From a virus: a stretch of 64,000 bases of DNA. The DNA lies in IMG/VR virus record IMGVR_UViG_3300020469_000008, positions 124,001 through 188,000 of that record; one strand, 5' to 3'. The notes beneath the pieces are model-generated. The model had not been told where the DNA came from. It did no database searches and saw only the letters and a list, made by a program, of their open reading frames with translations. Below, piece after piece: positions 49,392 through 57,052 of this stretch; position 1 is the stretch's first letter; each line of letters starts with the position of its first letter. The position numbers and the translations under genes were made by a program.

Positions 49392-50341
49392 TGATAAAAT
49401 GTATGATAACAGCGCTATGTTTGGTTGCATGTACAGAAGTTTCTATTTCAAAAACATATCAACCCACTGACAGTGCATTCCCTGAAGATACAATTGTAGA
49501 AGACGATACAAATGTTGAAGATTCAGACAGTGAAGATACAACCGTGACAGACACAAACGACGATGATACTTCAAATCAAACAGATCTGTCACAAACCGTG
49601 GGATATGTTGAATTAGGATTGATGCAGGCATCATGCCCATATTGTTTAGGATTACAGCAAGAAATTAACATCACAGCATACGCAAGGTTTCATCAAGCAA
49701 CAGGAGCTAGTCACACAAATTGGTTACCACAAACAGACGGTTGCAGAGATTACTACGAAACAACTGTATCATCACCAAATACAGATGTGGGTCAATTTGT
49801 CACACTACAAAATAACTTTGGTGATAACTTTACGCTGAATCAAACTTACGATTCAACAGGTGTTGCATACGAAAATGGTTACTTGATGGAATCTAGCTTT
49901 AGAAGAAACACTGCACATACATTAAACGCACAAAATAAAAATGCTGAAAATGTGATTGAAACTCTTCGAGGCTTTGACTTTATCGAGCCTTATACAATGC
50001 TTTATGTTGATCCATCGTATGCTTTTCAAACGCCTGTATACAGAACGGGTGATAACGTTTTTACTTGGGGTCCAAGTGGTGACGTTAACAGTTTCTTTAC
50101 TATACACATATCAGTTTACAGTAATGATGGTAGTTATTATTATGGGACAGTTATCTGTCGGTCGCCTGATGTAGGGTATATGTCAATCCCAGGCAGTTAC
50201 TTCTCACAATATCAACAGGGTAATTTGACTTCTATACACCTTATGCGACACAGAGTTTTTCTCGATCAGTACATAGATTTTGGTGGCACAATCGAGAGTT
50301 ATAGTTGGTGGGAAGTGATAGGTACAGGATTTATACAATGA
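49388..50341 (+). CDS. Exported lipoprotein with Thr/Asp-rich stalk
   Basis: 317 residues, ATGA overlap with the gene before. The lipobox LVAC gives Cys15; a Thr/Asp/Glu-rich stalk (about 26-65) follows, then a folded domain with CPYCLGLQQEINITAYARF and aromatic/Gly-rich strands ending GGTIESYSWWEVIGTGF. CPYC could be a redox pair or metal site. It resembles the lipoproteins of marine deltaproteobacteria. Its operon partner is the MYXO-CTERM-like protein. Confidence 0.75.
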   Translation: MMIKCMITALCLVACTEVSISKTYQPTDSAFPEDTIVEDDTNVEDSDSEDTTVTDTNDDDTSNQTDLSQTVGYVELGLMQASCPYCLGLQQEINITAYARFHQATGASHTNWLPQTDGCRDYYETTVSSPNTDVGQFVTLQNNFGDNFTLNQTYDSTGVAYENGYLMESSFRRNTAHTLNAQNKNAENVIETLRGFDFIEPYTMLYVDPSYAFQTPVYRTGDNVFTWGPSGDVNSFFTIHISVYSNDGSYYYGTVICRSPDVGYMSIPGSYFSQYQQGNLTSIHLMRHRVFLDQYIDFGGTIESYSWWEVIGTGFIQ

Positions 50342-50348
50342 GGAAATT

Positions 50349-50549
50349 ATGGCAAAAGTAATAGTAAGAAGAAATGAGTCACCAGAAAAAGCGATGAAAC
50401 GATTCAAAAGAAAAGTTGAGAGAGCAGGTATCATGAGGGATATTAAGAAAAATAGATATTATCAAAAACCTTCAGTGCGCAAGAAAGAAAAAAAGAAAGC
50501 AGCAGAAAAGAGGCGTAGAAAACTTGAACGAAGAAGGCAAAGAAGATAG
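50349..50549 (+). CDS. rpsU: Ribosomal protein bS21
   Basis: 66 residues, very basic. AKVIVRRNESPEKAMKRFKR then KVERAGIMRDIKKNRYYQKP with KKEKKKAAEKRRRK match bS21 along its length. bS21 is a small-subunit protein placed near the anti-Shine-Dalgarno and influences initiation. A phage copy could replace the host protein in ribosomes to favour phage messages. GAGGAAATT precedes the ATG; a terminator follows. Confidence 0.93.
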   Translation: MAKVIVRRNESPEKAMKRFKRKVERAGIMRDIKKNRYYQKPSVRKKEKKKAAEKRRRKLERRRQRR

Positions 50550-50567
50550 ACTAAGTTGTGTTATGTG

Positions 50568-50597
50568 AAAGGCACTTTACTGTGCCTTTTCTTTTTT
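50568..50597 (+). terminator. Intrinsic terminator after bS21
   Basis: Perfect 8-bp stem AAAGGCAC (50568-50575) and GTGCCTTT (50582-50589), six-base loop, then TCTTTTTT. It separates the exported-protein/bS21 operon from the leader gene at 50633. Confidence 0.9.
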
Positions 50598-50632
50598 AAA
50601 GAGATAGTTAATAGTATTAAGGGTTTATAATT

Positions 50633-51208
50633 ATGAAAATAACAAAAAGACAATTAAAGGTAATTGTTGAAAATTATTTATTTGAACAAGATGCATTATC
50701 AGACATCATTGACGAACCTGAAGAAGCCAGTGATACATCACAGGCGGACGCGGAAGTGACAGATGACAACACTGGTTTGAAGCCTATTGATGATTCTGAA
50801 TCAGAAGAAGACTCTTCTGATGCGCCTCCTGAAGAAGAGGAAAAGACAGAACCTGAAAGTGATTTTAATAAAATAAAATCTTTCAGACTCGTAACACCAG
50901 ACTCACCAAAGGAAGGTCACAAGATACATTTTAAAAAAGATAGTAGCTCAGAAAAAATTATAGTTTTTATTGATGAAAGAAAGTTTACAAACCCTAAAAC
51001 TTCTGACATGGTCGCACTTGCGGGAGCGGGTTTATCAATTGTTGAGGATGAAAATACAAAAAATTGTCTCTTGAAAATTGTGCAAATGGATGCAAGTTTT
51101 AAAGGTAAGAATGTAAAATCTGCTGCAAGCATTATTAAACGAAAAATGCAAGGAAGTAGATTTCCTTTCGTCAATTTCAAGGATGTAATAAGAAAAGCTT
51201 TAGGATAG
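50633..51208 (+). CDS. Leader-bearing cargo protein, acidic
   Basis: 191 residues. Leader MKITKRQLKVIVENYLFEQD (V-E-N, then L-F-E). A strongly acidic Ser/Glu/Asp region (about 25-75) precedes a compact domain (KIKSFRLVTPDSPKEGHKIH; SDMVALAGAGLSIVEDENT) that may be a small alpha/beta fold. Sits alone after the terminator, outside the main leader island. Probably packaged; activity unknown. Confidence 0.7.
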   Translation: MKITKRQLKVIVENYLFEQDALSDIIDEPEEASDTSQADAEVTDDNTGLKPIDDSESEEDSSDAPPEEEEKTEPESDFNKIKSFRLVTPDSPKEGHKIHFKKDSSSEKIIVFIDERKFTNPKTSDMVALAGAGLSIVEDENTKNCLLKIVQMDASFKGKNVKSAASIIKRKMQGSRFPFVNFKDVIRKALG

Positions 51209-51211
51209 AAA

Positions 51212-51436
51212 TTGGATGTAATAAGAAAAATCACTTTCTCGGATTTAATTAACCTTAATCGAAGAGAGGCCGATGTTTTAGCAGATGTCATCGAGGGTGA
51301 TTTAATAAAAGTGCACATTGATTCTAGAGAATTAATTGGAATTGTTGTGGGTGTTGACGACAATTCAATGGAATTGCAAACTCCTGATGGTGCAATAAGA
51401 TGGGTGTCTCGTTATGTAATCTACGAAAAGTTATAG
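51212..51436 (+). CDS. SH3-like small protein
   Basis: 74 residues from TTG. EGDLIKVHIDSRELIGIVVGVD followed by NSMELQTPDGAIRWVSRYVI resembles the GD-x-[VI] small barrels elsewhere here, preceded by a short helix. Its 3' end contains a -35 hexamer for the next operon. Confidence 0.55.
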   Translation: MDVIRKITFSDLINLNRREADVLADVIEGDLIKVHIDSRELIGIVVGVDDNSMELQTPDGAIRWVSRYVIYEKL

Positions 51437-51442
51437 TATAAT
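51414..51442 (+). promoter_or_regulatory. GTGTAA-type phage promoter
   Basis: ATGTAA (51414-51419), 17-bp spacer, TATAAT (51437-51442), overlapping the end of the gene at 51212 and preceding the gene at 51464. One mismatch from the GTGTAA consensus. Confidence 0.65.
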
Positions 51443-51463
51443 ATTCCTAACTAAGGAGATACT

Positions 51464-51781
51464 GTGACAATCAAACGAAAAACAAAACAAGTAAAAAAAG
51501 AAAAACCTAAATTAAAAAGAACATCGCGAAAAATAACGCGCAATCAAAAGGCAAGTGTTACCATCCGTGAAGATAAAAATCTTCCATATAAGCAGGGTGA
51601 TTATTGTTTCTATTTAGACAAATATAATAAAACTCTTTTTGCACAAGTTCAGTCTGTTCACGAGTATGAAGGCGGATACTATTACGTATTAGTTGAACAA
51701 CATGATTGTAAGTTTGTTACAATCGAACACAAGTGGTGTGCTGATGATGACAAAGCTTTTAAAGGTATAAAACGAAAATAG
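51464..51781 (+). CDS. Small basic protein with SH3-like domain
   Basis: 105 residues, ACTAAGGAG upstream, GTG start. A Lys/Arg-rich N-terminus (about 1-38) precedes KQGDYCFYLDKYNKTLFAQV and EYEGGYYYVLVEQHDCKFVT, a small barrel pattern. Probably binds nucleic acid or ribosome; no family recognised. Confidence 0.6.
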   Translation: MTIKRKTKQVKKEKPKLKRTSRKITRNQKASVTIREDKNLPYKQGDYCFYLDKYNKTLFAQVQSVHEYEGGYYYVLVEQHDCKFVTIEHKWCADDDKAFKGIKRK

Positions 51782-51809
51782 TGCAACTGTATTTAAAATA
51801 CTGTATAAT
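51781..51809 (+). promoter_or_regulatory. GTGTAA-type phage promoter
   Basis: GTGCAA (51781-51786), 17-bp spacer, TATAAT (51804-51809). Upstream of the small gene at 51839 and the DNA ligase. The downstream context ATAAACACAACC resembles that after the promoter at 55909. Confidence 0.7.
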
Positions 51810-51838
51810 ATAAACACAACCAAACCATGGGAGGATTC

Positions 51839-52018
51839 ATGGCAATAACAATGGCATTCATTGAAGAAAGACTCAGTGAAGAAATTGCAATAAACATTAA
51901 TAACATCTCAAGCATTAGAATAACTAACGGTGTTGTCTATATTCATCTTTGCGGTGACAAAGCAATAGCAACTAATTTTAAAAACATACGGGAAGCTTGG
52001 CACGCAGTTAACATTTAG
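51839..52018 (+). CDS. Small protein, unknown function
   Basis: 59 residues; the start at 51839 is chosen because GGGAGG precedes it. Alternating strand pattern (INNISSIRITNGVVYIHLCG) and a short C-terminal helix. First gene of the ligase operon. Confidence 0.55.
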   Translation: MAITMAFIEERLSEEIAININNISSIRITNGVVYIHLCGDKAIATNFKNIREAWHAVNI

Positions 52019-52028
52019 GAGGAAAACT

Positions 52029-53267
52029 ATGATAGTAACAGACGAAGTTTTAGACTGTTTTGAAAATGTAGCATCAGCAAAAGGAACTAATGCCAAAAAA
52101 GTTCTTTTAAAAGAATACCTTAGAAACTTATACTTTGCAACACTATTAGAATTTACATTCAACCCGTATCGTTCTTTTCATGTTGTGAAAGTCCCGAAAG
52201 TAAAAAAGGAAAATAGAAAACCAATAGAACCACGAGAAGCGTGGAAATTATTTATTTTAAATGCTGACGCGTGTTCTAAAAGAGAAGTAACAGGCAACGC
52301 GGCGATCAACTTAATTCATTGGACTTTCCAACAGTGTTCCGAAGCACAGGAAAAGTGGATGAGAAAAGTGCTTAAAAAGAATCTAGCAATCGGGGTATCA
52401 ACAAAAACTTTAAACAAAGTACAGTCAAATTTTATTCCTACATTCGATGTAGCTTTAGCTCAGAAGTTTGACATGAAACGTATTAAGAGTTCTGAAGTTT
52501 TTATTGAGCCTAAGCTTGATGGCATCAGATGTCTCGCGATCGTTGAGAATAGAGAAGCAAAGCTGTTTACACGTGCAGGGAAATTGATCACAAACTTTGA
52601 TGATACGCTTGGTAAAGAACTGGCAACACTCAATGACGGCTGTTACGATGGAGAAATCATGAGTAAAGATTTCACTGAGTTAATGCGCCAAGTGTATAGA
52701 AAGGATGCTAAAGATATTAGTGAGGTTTACTTCGCGCTGTTTGATTACATTCCCCTGAAAGATTGGAATGCGAAGCAATCTCCATTGCCGGCATGGAGAA
52801 GATATGAAATATTGTCGTGTCGATTGAAGCTTGCAAAGGCAAAGTATCTTACTTTGGTAAAAAGACAAAGAGTGAAAACAGACTATGACGATATCAAAAA
52901 GATACATGACATATACACAAATCAAGGTTATGAGGGTGCAATGATTAAATCTATCTCTGCACCTTACTGCTTTGGTCGCGACTGGTCGGTCATGAAGTTT
53001 AAGACTTTCTTTGATGCTGACGTACCGATCGTAGGATATAAAGAAGGCACAGGTAAACACCAGAATAAGCTAGGTTCATTCCTGGTAGATTATAAAGGTG
53101 TTGAGGTTAATGTTGGTTCTGGGTTAACAGACGAACTCAGAGAACAGTTGTGGAAGAACCCTGAAGAACATGTAGGAAGAATAATTGAGGTGAGGTACCA
53201 GGAAGAAACGCCTGATGGTTCATTACGTTTTCCTACGTTTGTTTGCTTTAGAAATGACAAATTGTAA
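52029..53267 (+). CDS. ATP-dependent DNA ligase
   Basis: 412 residues with AGGAGG upstream. The adenylation motif EPKLDGIR has Lys162. Further motifs are LFTRAGK (Ia), YFALFDYIPL (III), GYEGAMIKS (IV) and WSVMKFKTFF (V), followed by an OB-type domain ending RFPTFVCFRNDK. It seals nicks during replication and repair. The N-terminal domain of about 150 residues is typical of phage ligases. Confidence 0.95.
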   Translation: MIVTDEVLDCFENVASAKGTNAKKVLLKEYLRNLYFATLLEFTFNPYRSFHVVKVPKVKKENRKPIEPREAWKLFILNADACSKREVTGNAAINLIHWTFQQCSEAQEKWMRKVLKKNLAIGVSTKTLNKVQSNFIPTFDVALAQKFDMKRIKSSEVFIEPKLDGIRCLAIVENREAKLFTRAGKLITNFDDTLGKELATLNDGCYDGEIMSKDFTELMRQVYRKDAKDISEVYFALFDYIPLKDWNAKQSPLPAWRRYEILSCRLKLAKAKYLTLVKRQRVKTDYDDIKKIHDIYTNQGYEGAMIKSISAPYCFGRDWSVMKFKTFFDADVPIVGYKEGTGKHQNKLGSFLVDYKGVEVNVGSGLTDELREQLWKNPEEHVGRIIEVRYQEETPDGSLRFPTFVCFRNDKL

Positions 53268-53290
53268 ATAACACATTCAAAACATATAAT
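53262..53290 (+). promoter_or_regulatory. GTGTAA-type phage promoter
   Basis: TTGTAA (53262-53267, including the ligase stop codon), 17-bp spacer, TATAAT (53285-53290). One mismatch from GTGTAA. It would start the operon at 53318. Confidence 0.65.
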
Positions 53291-53317
53291 GTAAAGTATA
53301 AAAACAAAGGAGAAAAA

Positions 53318-53554
53318 ATGGAACTATCAGATGAACTAAAAACATTTATTGACAAGTACAAGACAATTGAGAATGAAATCAAGATGTTACAAGAAGATAA
53401 AAAGATTCTTATTGAAGACTTAAAAGAAAATCACGGTATCTCACCAAAAGTTATCCGTAAGGCGATTCAAGTTGCAAAGATTAGAACCGCGATGGGTGAT
53501 GAATTAGTACAACTCGACAATATTGTTGAACAGCTTGAAGGAAGTATTGTATGA
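53318..53554 (+). CDS. Small coiled-coil protein, possibly GapR-like
   Basis: 78 residues with AAAGGAG upstream. LKTFIDKYKTIENEIKMLQEDKKILIEDLKENHGISPKVIRKAI resembles the short coiled-coil DNA-binding proteins of the DUF2312/GapR group, in which E-x-x-K-K-x-x-x-x-D is typical. Weak evidence. It overlaps the next gene by four bases. Confidence 0.5.
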   Translation: MELSDELKTFIDKYKTIENEIKMLQEDKKILIEDLKENHGISPKVIRKAIQVAKIRTAMGDELVQLDNIVEQLEGSIV

Positions 53555-53733
53555 ACATTGAGAAGTCAGCTGTAACTGTTAAAGGTTATGGAAACAAGAA
53601 ACACGAAATCTCGATAGAAAAGACAATAATGTCAGGTCATACAAGTATTACGTTGAAAAAGAACGGTAATAGAGTTTTAGTGTGTGATCCGAGAGAATTC
53701 GTTAAACTTAAGAAATTATTTAGCGAGGTTTAG
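53551..53733 (+). CDS. Small beta-rich protein, unknown function
   Basis: 60 residues, overlapping the previous gene by four bases. Strand-rich (SAVTVKGYGNKKHEISIEKT; SITLKKNGNRVLVCD) with a short C-terminal helix. No family recognised. Confidence 0.55.
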   Translation: MNIEKSAVTVKGYGNKKHEISIEKTIMSGHTSITLKKNGNRVLVCDPREFVKLKKLFSEV

Positions 53734-54054
53734 ATGGCTTGGAAAGAGATGTCGCGATATCGCGCTGGTGCTCCTGACGGAGGCACAGAAGAGTTTGTCT
53801 TAGAAAAAGATGAGAACGGTAACTTTCGTGTACGCAACGATTTTGGTAATACTGTCTTTGAGTTTGAACGCATGTCAGGTTATGAGTTCTTACGAAAAAT
53901 CAGTCGTGATGTTGAAAACGATTTAGAAGACGAGCTTAATGAATTGTGGAATAACACGGGCTTTGACGACGATAACTGTGATGGGTTCGACGGAAACCCT
54001 TACAACAGTGTTTCAGGAGCAGACATAGATTCAAATGGATATGGAGCAGATTAA
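53734..54054 (+). CDS. Small acidic phage protein, unknown function
   Basis: 106 residues directly after the previous stop, with GAGG upstream. Begins MAWKEMSRYRAGAPDGGTEE; the C-terminal third is Asp/Asn/Gly-rich. Ends one base into the exonuclease start. Possible partner of the exonuclease; unknown. Confidence 0.55.
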   Translation: MAWKEMSRYRAGAPDGGTEEFVLEKDENGNFRVRNDFGNTVFEFERMSGYEFLRKISRDVENDLEDELNELWNNTGFDDDNCDGFDGNPYNSVSGADIDSNGYGAD

Positions 54055-54632
54055 TGGGAAATTTTACAACAGCAAAAGCAACAACATTTTTTGATATTGA
54101 AACAACACACTTGGACCCAAAACGTTCAGCAGTGCTTGAAGTCTCAATAATCACTGACTGGGAAGGTGGTAACACTGAAGTGTGGACAACAAAAATAAGG
54201 CCAAGAGATCTAGAACTAGAATTTGCTTCGCAAGAAGCATTAGATATATGCGGTTACAATGAAAGTGAATGGGCTGATGCGCCATCTTTTGAAGAGGTTG
54301 CAGAAACAATTTCTAAGAAACTTCGATTTGGTCCTATTATTGCACACAACATTGAATTCGATATAAATCATCTAACAGCAGCATTCGAAAGACGCGGATA
54401 TAAGAAGTGGTCAAGAAATATCTCAGAAAGTGAAAAAACATATAGCTTTGGATATCCAAAAATTGACACTTGTGCACTTGCATATATGTTCTTACCAACC
54501 GAAAAACAAAATCTTGATACACTTCGAGAGCACTTTGAAATTACAAAAGAAGGTGCACATTCAGCTCAAAAAGATGTAGAGGATTGTCGACATGTTTTTT
54601 ACAAAATTTTGTCAGAAACAATTAACAATTAA
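54054..54632 (+). CDS. DnaQ-like 3'-5' exonuclease (DEDDh)
   Basis: 192 residues. FFDIETTHLDP (Asp14, Glu16), AHNIEFDINHL (second Asp) and HSAQKDVEDC (His and last Asp) give the DEDDh active site. It may proofread DNA or trim RNA. Stand-alone exonucleases of this kind occur in many phages. TAATG overlap with the gene before. Confidence 0.92.
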   Translation: MGNFTTAKATTFFDIETTHLDPKRSAVLEVSIITDWEGGNTEVWTTKIRPRDLELEFASQEALDICGYNESEWADAPSFEEVAETISKKLRFGPIIAHNIEFDINHLTAAFERRGYKKWSRNISESEKTYSFGYPKIDTCALAYMFLPTEKQNLDTLREHFEITKEGAHSAQKDVEDCRHVFYKILSETINN

Positions 54633-54652
54633 AGTCTAACTAAGGAGAAAAA

Positions 54653-55096
54653 ATGGAAGAAAACCAACAACACAATTTTATAAAACTTACATCCGAAGGA
54701 TATCCCATACAATTAAAACACAATAAAATTGATTTTTACGAGATATTCCTACAGTTTGTAAATATGTCTGAAGAAAATAGTTTTTTTGCAGAATTATTAG
54801 ACGAAGGCGTCGCAATGCATGCCGGAATGAAAACTGAAATTTGTAGAATGCATCACGACAATGATCACGTTTATATCACTTCTAAAATAAACGAATCAGA
54901 AACTTCTTCGACAGGAGAGTTTTCAGTTGATGAGGAATATACTATTTTAGGACATGCCTGTTTAGGGGTCTTATACTTTTGTGATTTGTATGCGCTCGGC
55001 ACCGGACAAAAAACACACTTTTCTTCTGCTAAAGCAAAAAAACAATTTGATAAAGCAACTGATAATAACGATAAATTCAAGGCTTGGCCTGTTTAG
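54653..55096 (+). CDS. Phage protein of unknown function
   Basis: 147 residues with AAGGAG upstream. Contains HAGMKTEICRMHHDNDHVYI, a His-rich strand-loop, and a helical C-terminus (SAKAKKQFDKATDNNDKFKA). Several His/Cys could bind metal. No family recognised. Confidence 0.55.
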   Translation: MEENQQHNFIKLTSEGYPIQLKHNKIDFYEIFLQFVNMSEENSFFAELLDEGVAMHAGMKTEICRMHHDNDHVYITSKINESETSSTGEFSVDEEYTILGHACLGVLYFCDLYALGTGQKTHFSSAKAKKQFDKATDNNDKFKAWPV

Positions 55097-55104
55097 GGGA
55101 ACGC

Positions 55105-55686
55105 ATGTCATACTATCACCAAAGTTCTTATTATAAAAGTGATGATTTGGTCAATGTAATTAAAAACACAAGAGGTAAACATACACTACCAAAAGCAACT
55201 AAAGGAAACAGGTATCTGATAATAAGTCACTATACAAATAGCTTCGGTACTACAAAGTACATTGTGCTCGACAAAGAAGGTAACGAACATTTTACGACTG
55301 AAAATTCAATACAAAAAGTAGATGACTTTTCACTGGATACATCCAGCGAATGGAATAGAGCAAAGCGAGCTTGGATGGATAGAACGTATATACCTGTCTT
55401 CGCTGTTCACACATATGATTATGTTGGTATGCCTTTTGTATCATCACGAGATGGAAACTCAAGATTAGTGAAGCCACTGTTTGGAAAAACAAATCACACC
55501 TGGGGTGACAAAGAAGGAATATGGGTTCACAAGTCACGTGTACATGACGACGACGTCAAGATTTTTATGAGTTCTTCATTTCCACCAGACATTAACAAAA
55601 AAGGAGAGACATCAGAAACTGTTACGTTTAGAGTTCCTGTTTGGTTCGCGGAAAAGAAAGGATTGTTTGATGGTAATAAAAGCTAA
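55105..55686 (+). CDS. Phage protein of unknown function
   Basis: 193 residues; the start at 55105 follows AGGGGAACGC. Beta-rich (NRYLIISHYTNSFGTTKYIV; VPVFAVHTYDYVGM-like) with many Lys and aromatic residues and YVP-type turns. The second half contains TVTFRVPVWFAEKKGLF. No family recognised. Confidence 0.55.
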   Translation: MSYYHQSSYYKSDDLVNVIKNTRGKHTLPKATKGNRYLIISHYTNSFGTTKYIVLDKEGNEHFTTENSIQKVDDFSLDTSSEWNRAKRAWMDRTYIPVFAVHTYDYVGMPFVSSRDGNSRLVKPLFGKTNHTWGDKEGIWVHKSRVHDDDVKIFMSSSFPPDINKKGETSETVTFRVPVWFAEKKGLFDGNKS

Positions 55687-55891
55687 TAAAAAAATAAGAA
55701 CGTTAATTTATAGACTTTGTAATGGGATTCGTAGAGAAAAAGATATATGTGAATATTTAATAGAAAATCATGAAGATTTTAATGACGAGTATTACACAGA
55801 AAAAACTGTCAAGTATCATTTAGAACAATTAAAAGAGTCTGGTTTGATTCATTTTAAATATAACGGTAGGATTATTGATTTAGAAAGATAA
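55670..55891 (+). CDS. Small winged-helix-like protein
   Basis: 73 residues from ATG 55670, overlapping the gene before by 17 bases. RTLIYRLCNGIRREKDICEY then TEKTVKYHLEQLKESGLIHF has the layout of a winged-helix DNA-binding domain with a recognition helix (T-V-K-Y-H-L). A possible transcription regulator. Confidence 0.6.
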   Translation: MVIKANKKIRTLIYRLCNGIRREKDICEYLIENHEDFNDEYYTEKTVKYHLEQLKESGLIHFKYNGRIIDLER

Positions 55892-55908
55892 TTATAAGAG
55901 AATCAAAA

Positions 55909-55937
55909 GTGTAACTCCTGGCAGTGCGCAATATAAT
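55909..55937 (+). promoter_or_regulatory. GTGTAA-type phage promoter
   Basis: GTGTAA (55909-55914), 17-bp spacer, TATAAT (55932-55937), intergenic before the RadA-like gene. Perfect match in both hexamers. Confidence 0.82.
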
Positions 55938-55971
55938 AAAAACACAACCTAACAAGCTAAGGAGCTAACTA

Positions 55972-56727
55972 ATGAAAATTAAGGTAAAGATTGAAGAAAT
56001 ACCGTTTGGAACTTGTATTCAAGATATTGAAGTACCATCTGTTCTAAAAAAGAGGGTGTCAACTGGGATTGGCTATTTCGATTGTGTTTTAGGTGGTGAA
56101 GGTTTCACACCGTCAATGGTGACACTGTTTACAGGAACACCTGGTGCTGGAAAAACTACCATGATGTTAACTCTAGCAAACGCATTACAAGGACACGGTG
56201 CTCAAGTCGTATTTAATACAGCTGAAGAAAGCTTGTACCAGGTTAAGATGACTGCTAATCGTCTTCGTCTTCGTCATCCATTTTGTGTTGGTGGTGAGAC
56301 AAGTGTTCCTGCTCTTTTAACAGGATGTGATAAAGTGCGTGAAGCAAACCCTGACAGGCCTTTCTTCCTTATTGTGGATTCACTCCAGTGTATGAACGAC
56401 GCGCACTTTAAAACGGGGCGCATTACTACAGCAACAGCTGAAAGAGCATTAGGCTTGTTAACAAGTTATGCTAAAGAACATGCAGTAAATGTTATCGTGA
56501 TCGGACAAGTCACTAAAGATGGCAAAATGGCAGGTTCAAATAAACTTAAACATATGGTTGACAGTCACATTCACCTCTCAGTTGAAGTTAAAGATGATGA
56601 CTTAAGAGGCTGTCGTGTTTTAGAAACTCAAAAGAATAGATTCGGAGGCGCAGGCCACGTTATCTTTTTAAGACTTCGAAGAAATGGTTTTTCAGAAGTC
56701 GCGAGAATTAGTGACTCAGGTGTTTAA
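55972..56727 (+). CDS. RadA/RecA-like ATPase
   Basis: 251 residues. A region RVSTGIGYFDCVLGGEGFTP precedes Walker A GTPGAGKT (55-62), then VVFNTAEESLYQVKMTANRL and Walker B FLIVDSLQCM, TAERALGLLTSYAKEHAVNV and KNRFGGAGHV. This order matches RadA/Sms and archaeal RadB-like ATPases (core only). It may act in recombination or helicase loading. Its operon starts at the phage promoter upstream. Confidence 0.87.
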   Translation: MKIKVKIEEIPFGTCIQDIEVPSVLKKRVSTGIGYFDCVLGGEGFTPSMVTLFTGTPGAGKTTMMLTLANALQGHGAQVVFNTAEESLYQVKMTANRLRLRHPFCVGGETSVPALLTGCDKVREANPDRPFFLIVDSLQCMNDAHFKTGRITTATAERALGLLTSYAKEHAVNVIVIGQVTKDGKMAGSNKLKHMVDSHIHLSVEVKDDDLRGCRVLETQKNRFGGAGHVIFLRLRRNGFSEVARISDSGV

Positions 56728-56738
56728 ACACACCTCTT

Positions 56739-56760
56739 GGTGAGGGTAAACCTCGCCTTT
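56739..56760 (+). terminator. Weak hairpin after the RadA-like gene
   Basis: GGTGAGG (56739-56745) pairs with CCTCGCC (56751-56757) with one G-U pair and a five-base loop, then TTT. It is preceded by the palindrome GTGTTTAAACAC (56720-56731) at the stop codon. Could attenuate transcription; the T-run is short. Confidence 0.35.
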
Positions 56761-56776
56761 CTGGAGGAAATGTGAG

Positions 56777-56956
56777 ATGTTACCAAAATGGACAGCAACA
56801 TATGTTAGAGATGATGACGATGAAAAAGAAAAAACAGTCGAAGTATATGCGGAAACTATTTTTCAAGCTTGGTATAACGCTATGAGCATAATTCAAATAT
56901 TGGAAAAAACAGAAGACTATTCAATAAAAAGTGTAAATCCTACCAAGGCAAGTTAG
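56777..56956 (+). CDS. Small acidic protein upstream of tRNA-Arg
   Basis: 59 residues with GGAGG upstream: MLPKWTATYVRDDDDEKEKT and TVEVYAETIFQAWYNAMSII. Strand then helix; resembles a small alpha/beta phage protein. Its last codons hold the -35 and -10 elements of the tRNA promoter. Function unknown. Confidence 0.6.
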   Translation: MLPKWTATYVRDDDDEKEKTVEVYAETIFQAWYNAMSIIQILEKTEDYSIKSVNPTKAS

Positions 56957-56959
56957 GAT
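56931..56959 (+). promoter_or_regulatory. GTGTAA-type phage promoter for tRNA-Arg
   Basis: GTGTAA (56931-56936), 17-bp spacer, TAGGAT (56954-56959), which overlaps the stop codon of the small gene. The tRNA begins 11 bases downstream of the -10. Confidence 0.65.
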
Positions 56960-56969
56960 TAATAGTTAG

Positions 56970-57043
56970 GCACCCGTAGCTCAGCTGGATAGAGCATCCG
57001 CCTTCTAAGCGGATGGTCACAGGTTCAAATCCTGTCGGGTGTA
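56970..57043 (+). tRNA. tRNA-Arg (TCT anticodon)
   Basis: The acceptor stem GCACCCG pairs with CGGGTGT (57036-57042). The anticodon loop CTTCTAA gives TCT, reading AGA. D-arm AGCTCAGCTGGATAGAG and T-arm CAGGTTCAAATCCTG are canonical. The 3' CCA is not encoded. AGA is a common Arg codon in this AT-rich phage. Confidence 0.95.
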
Positions 57044-57052
57044 CATTTAAGT

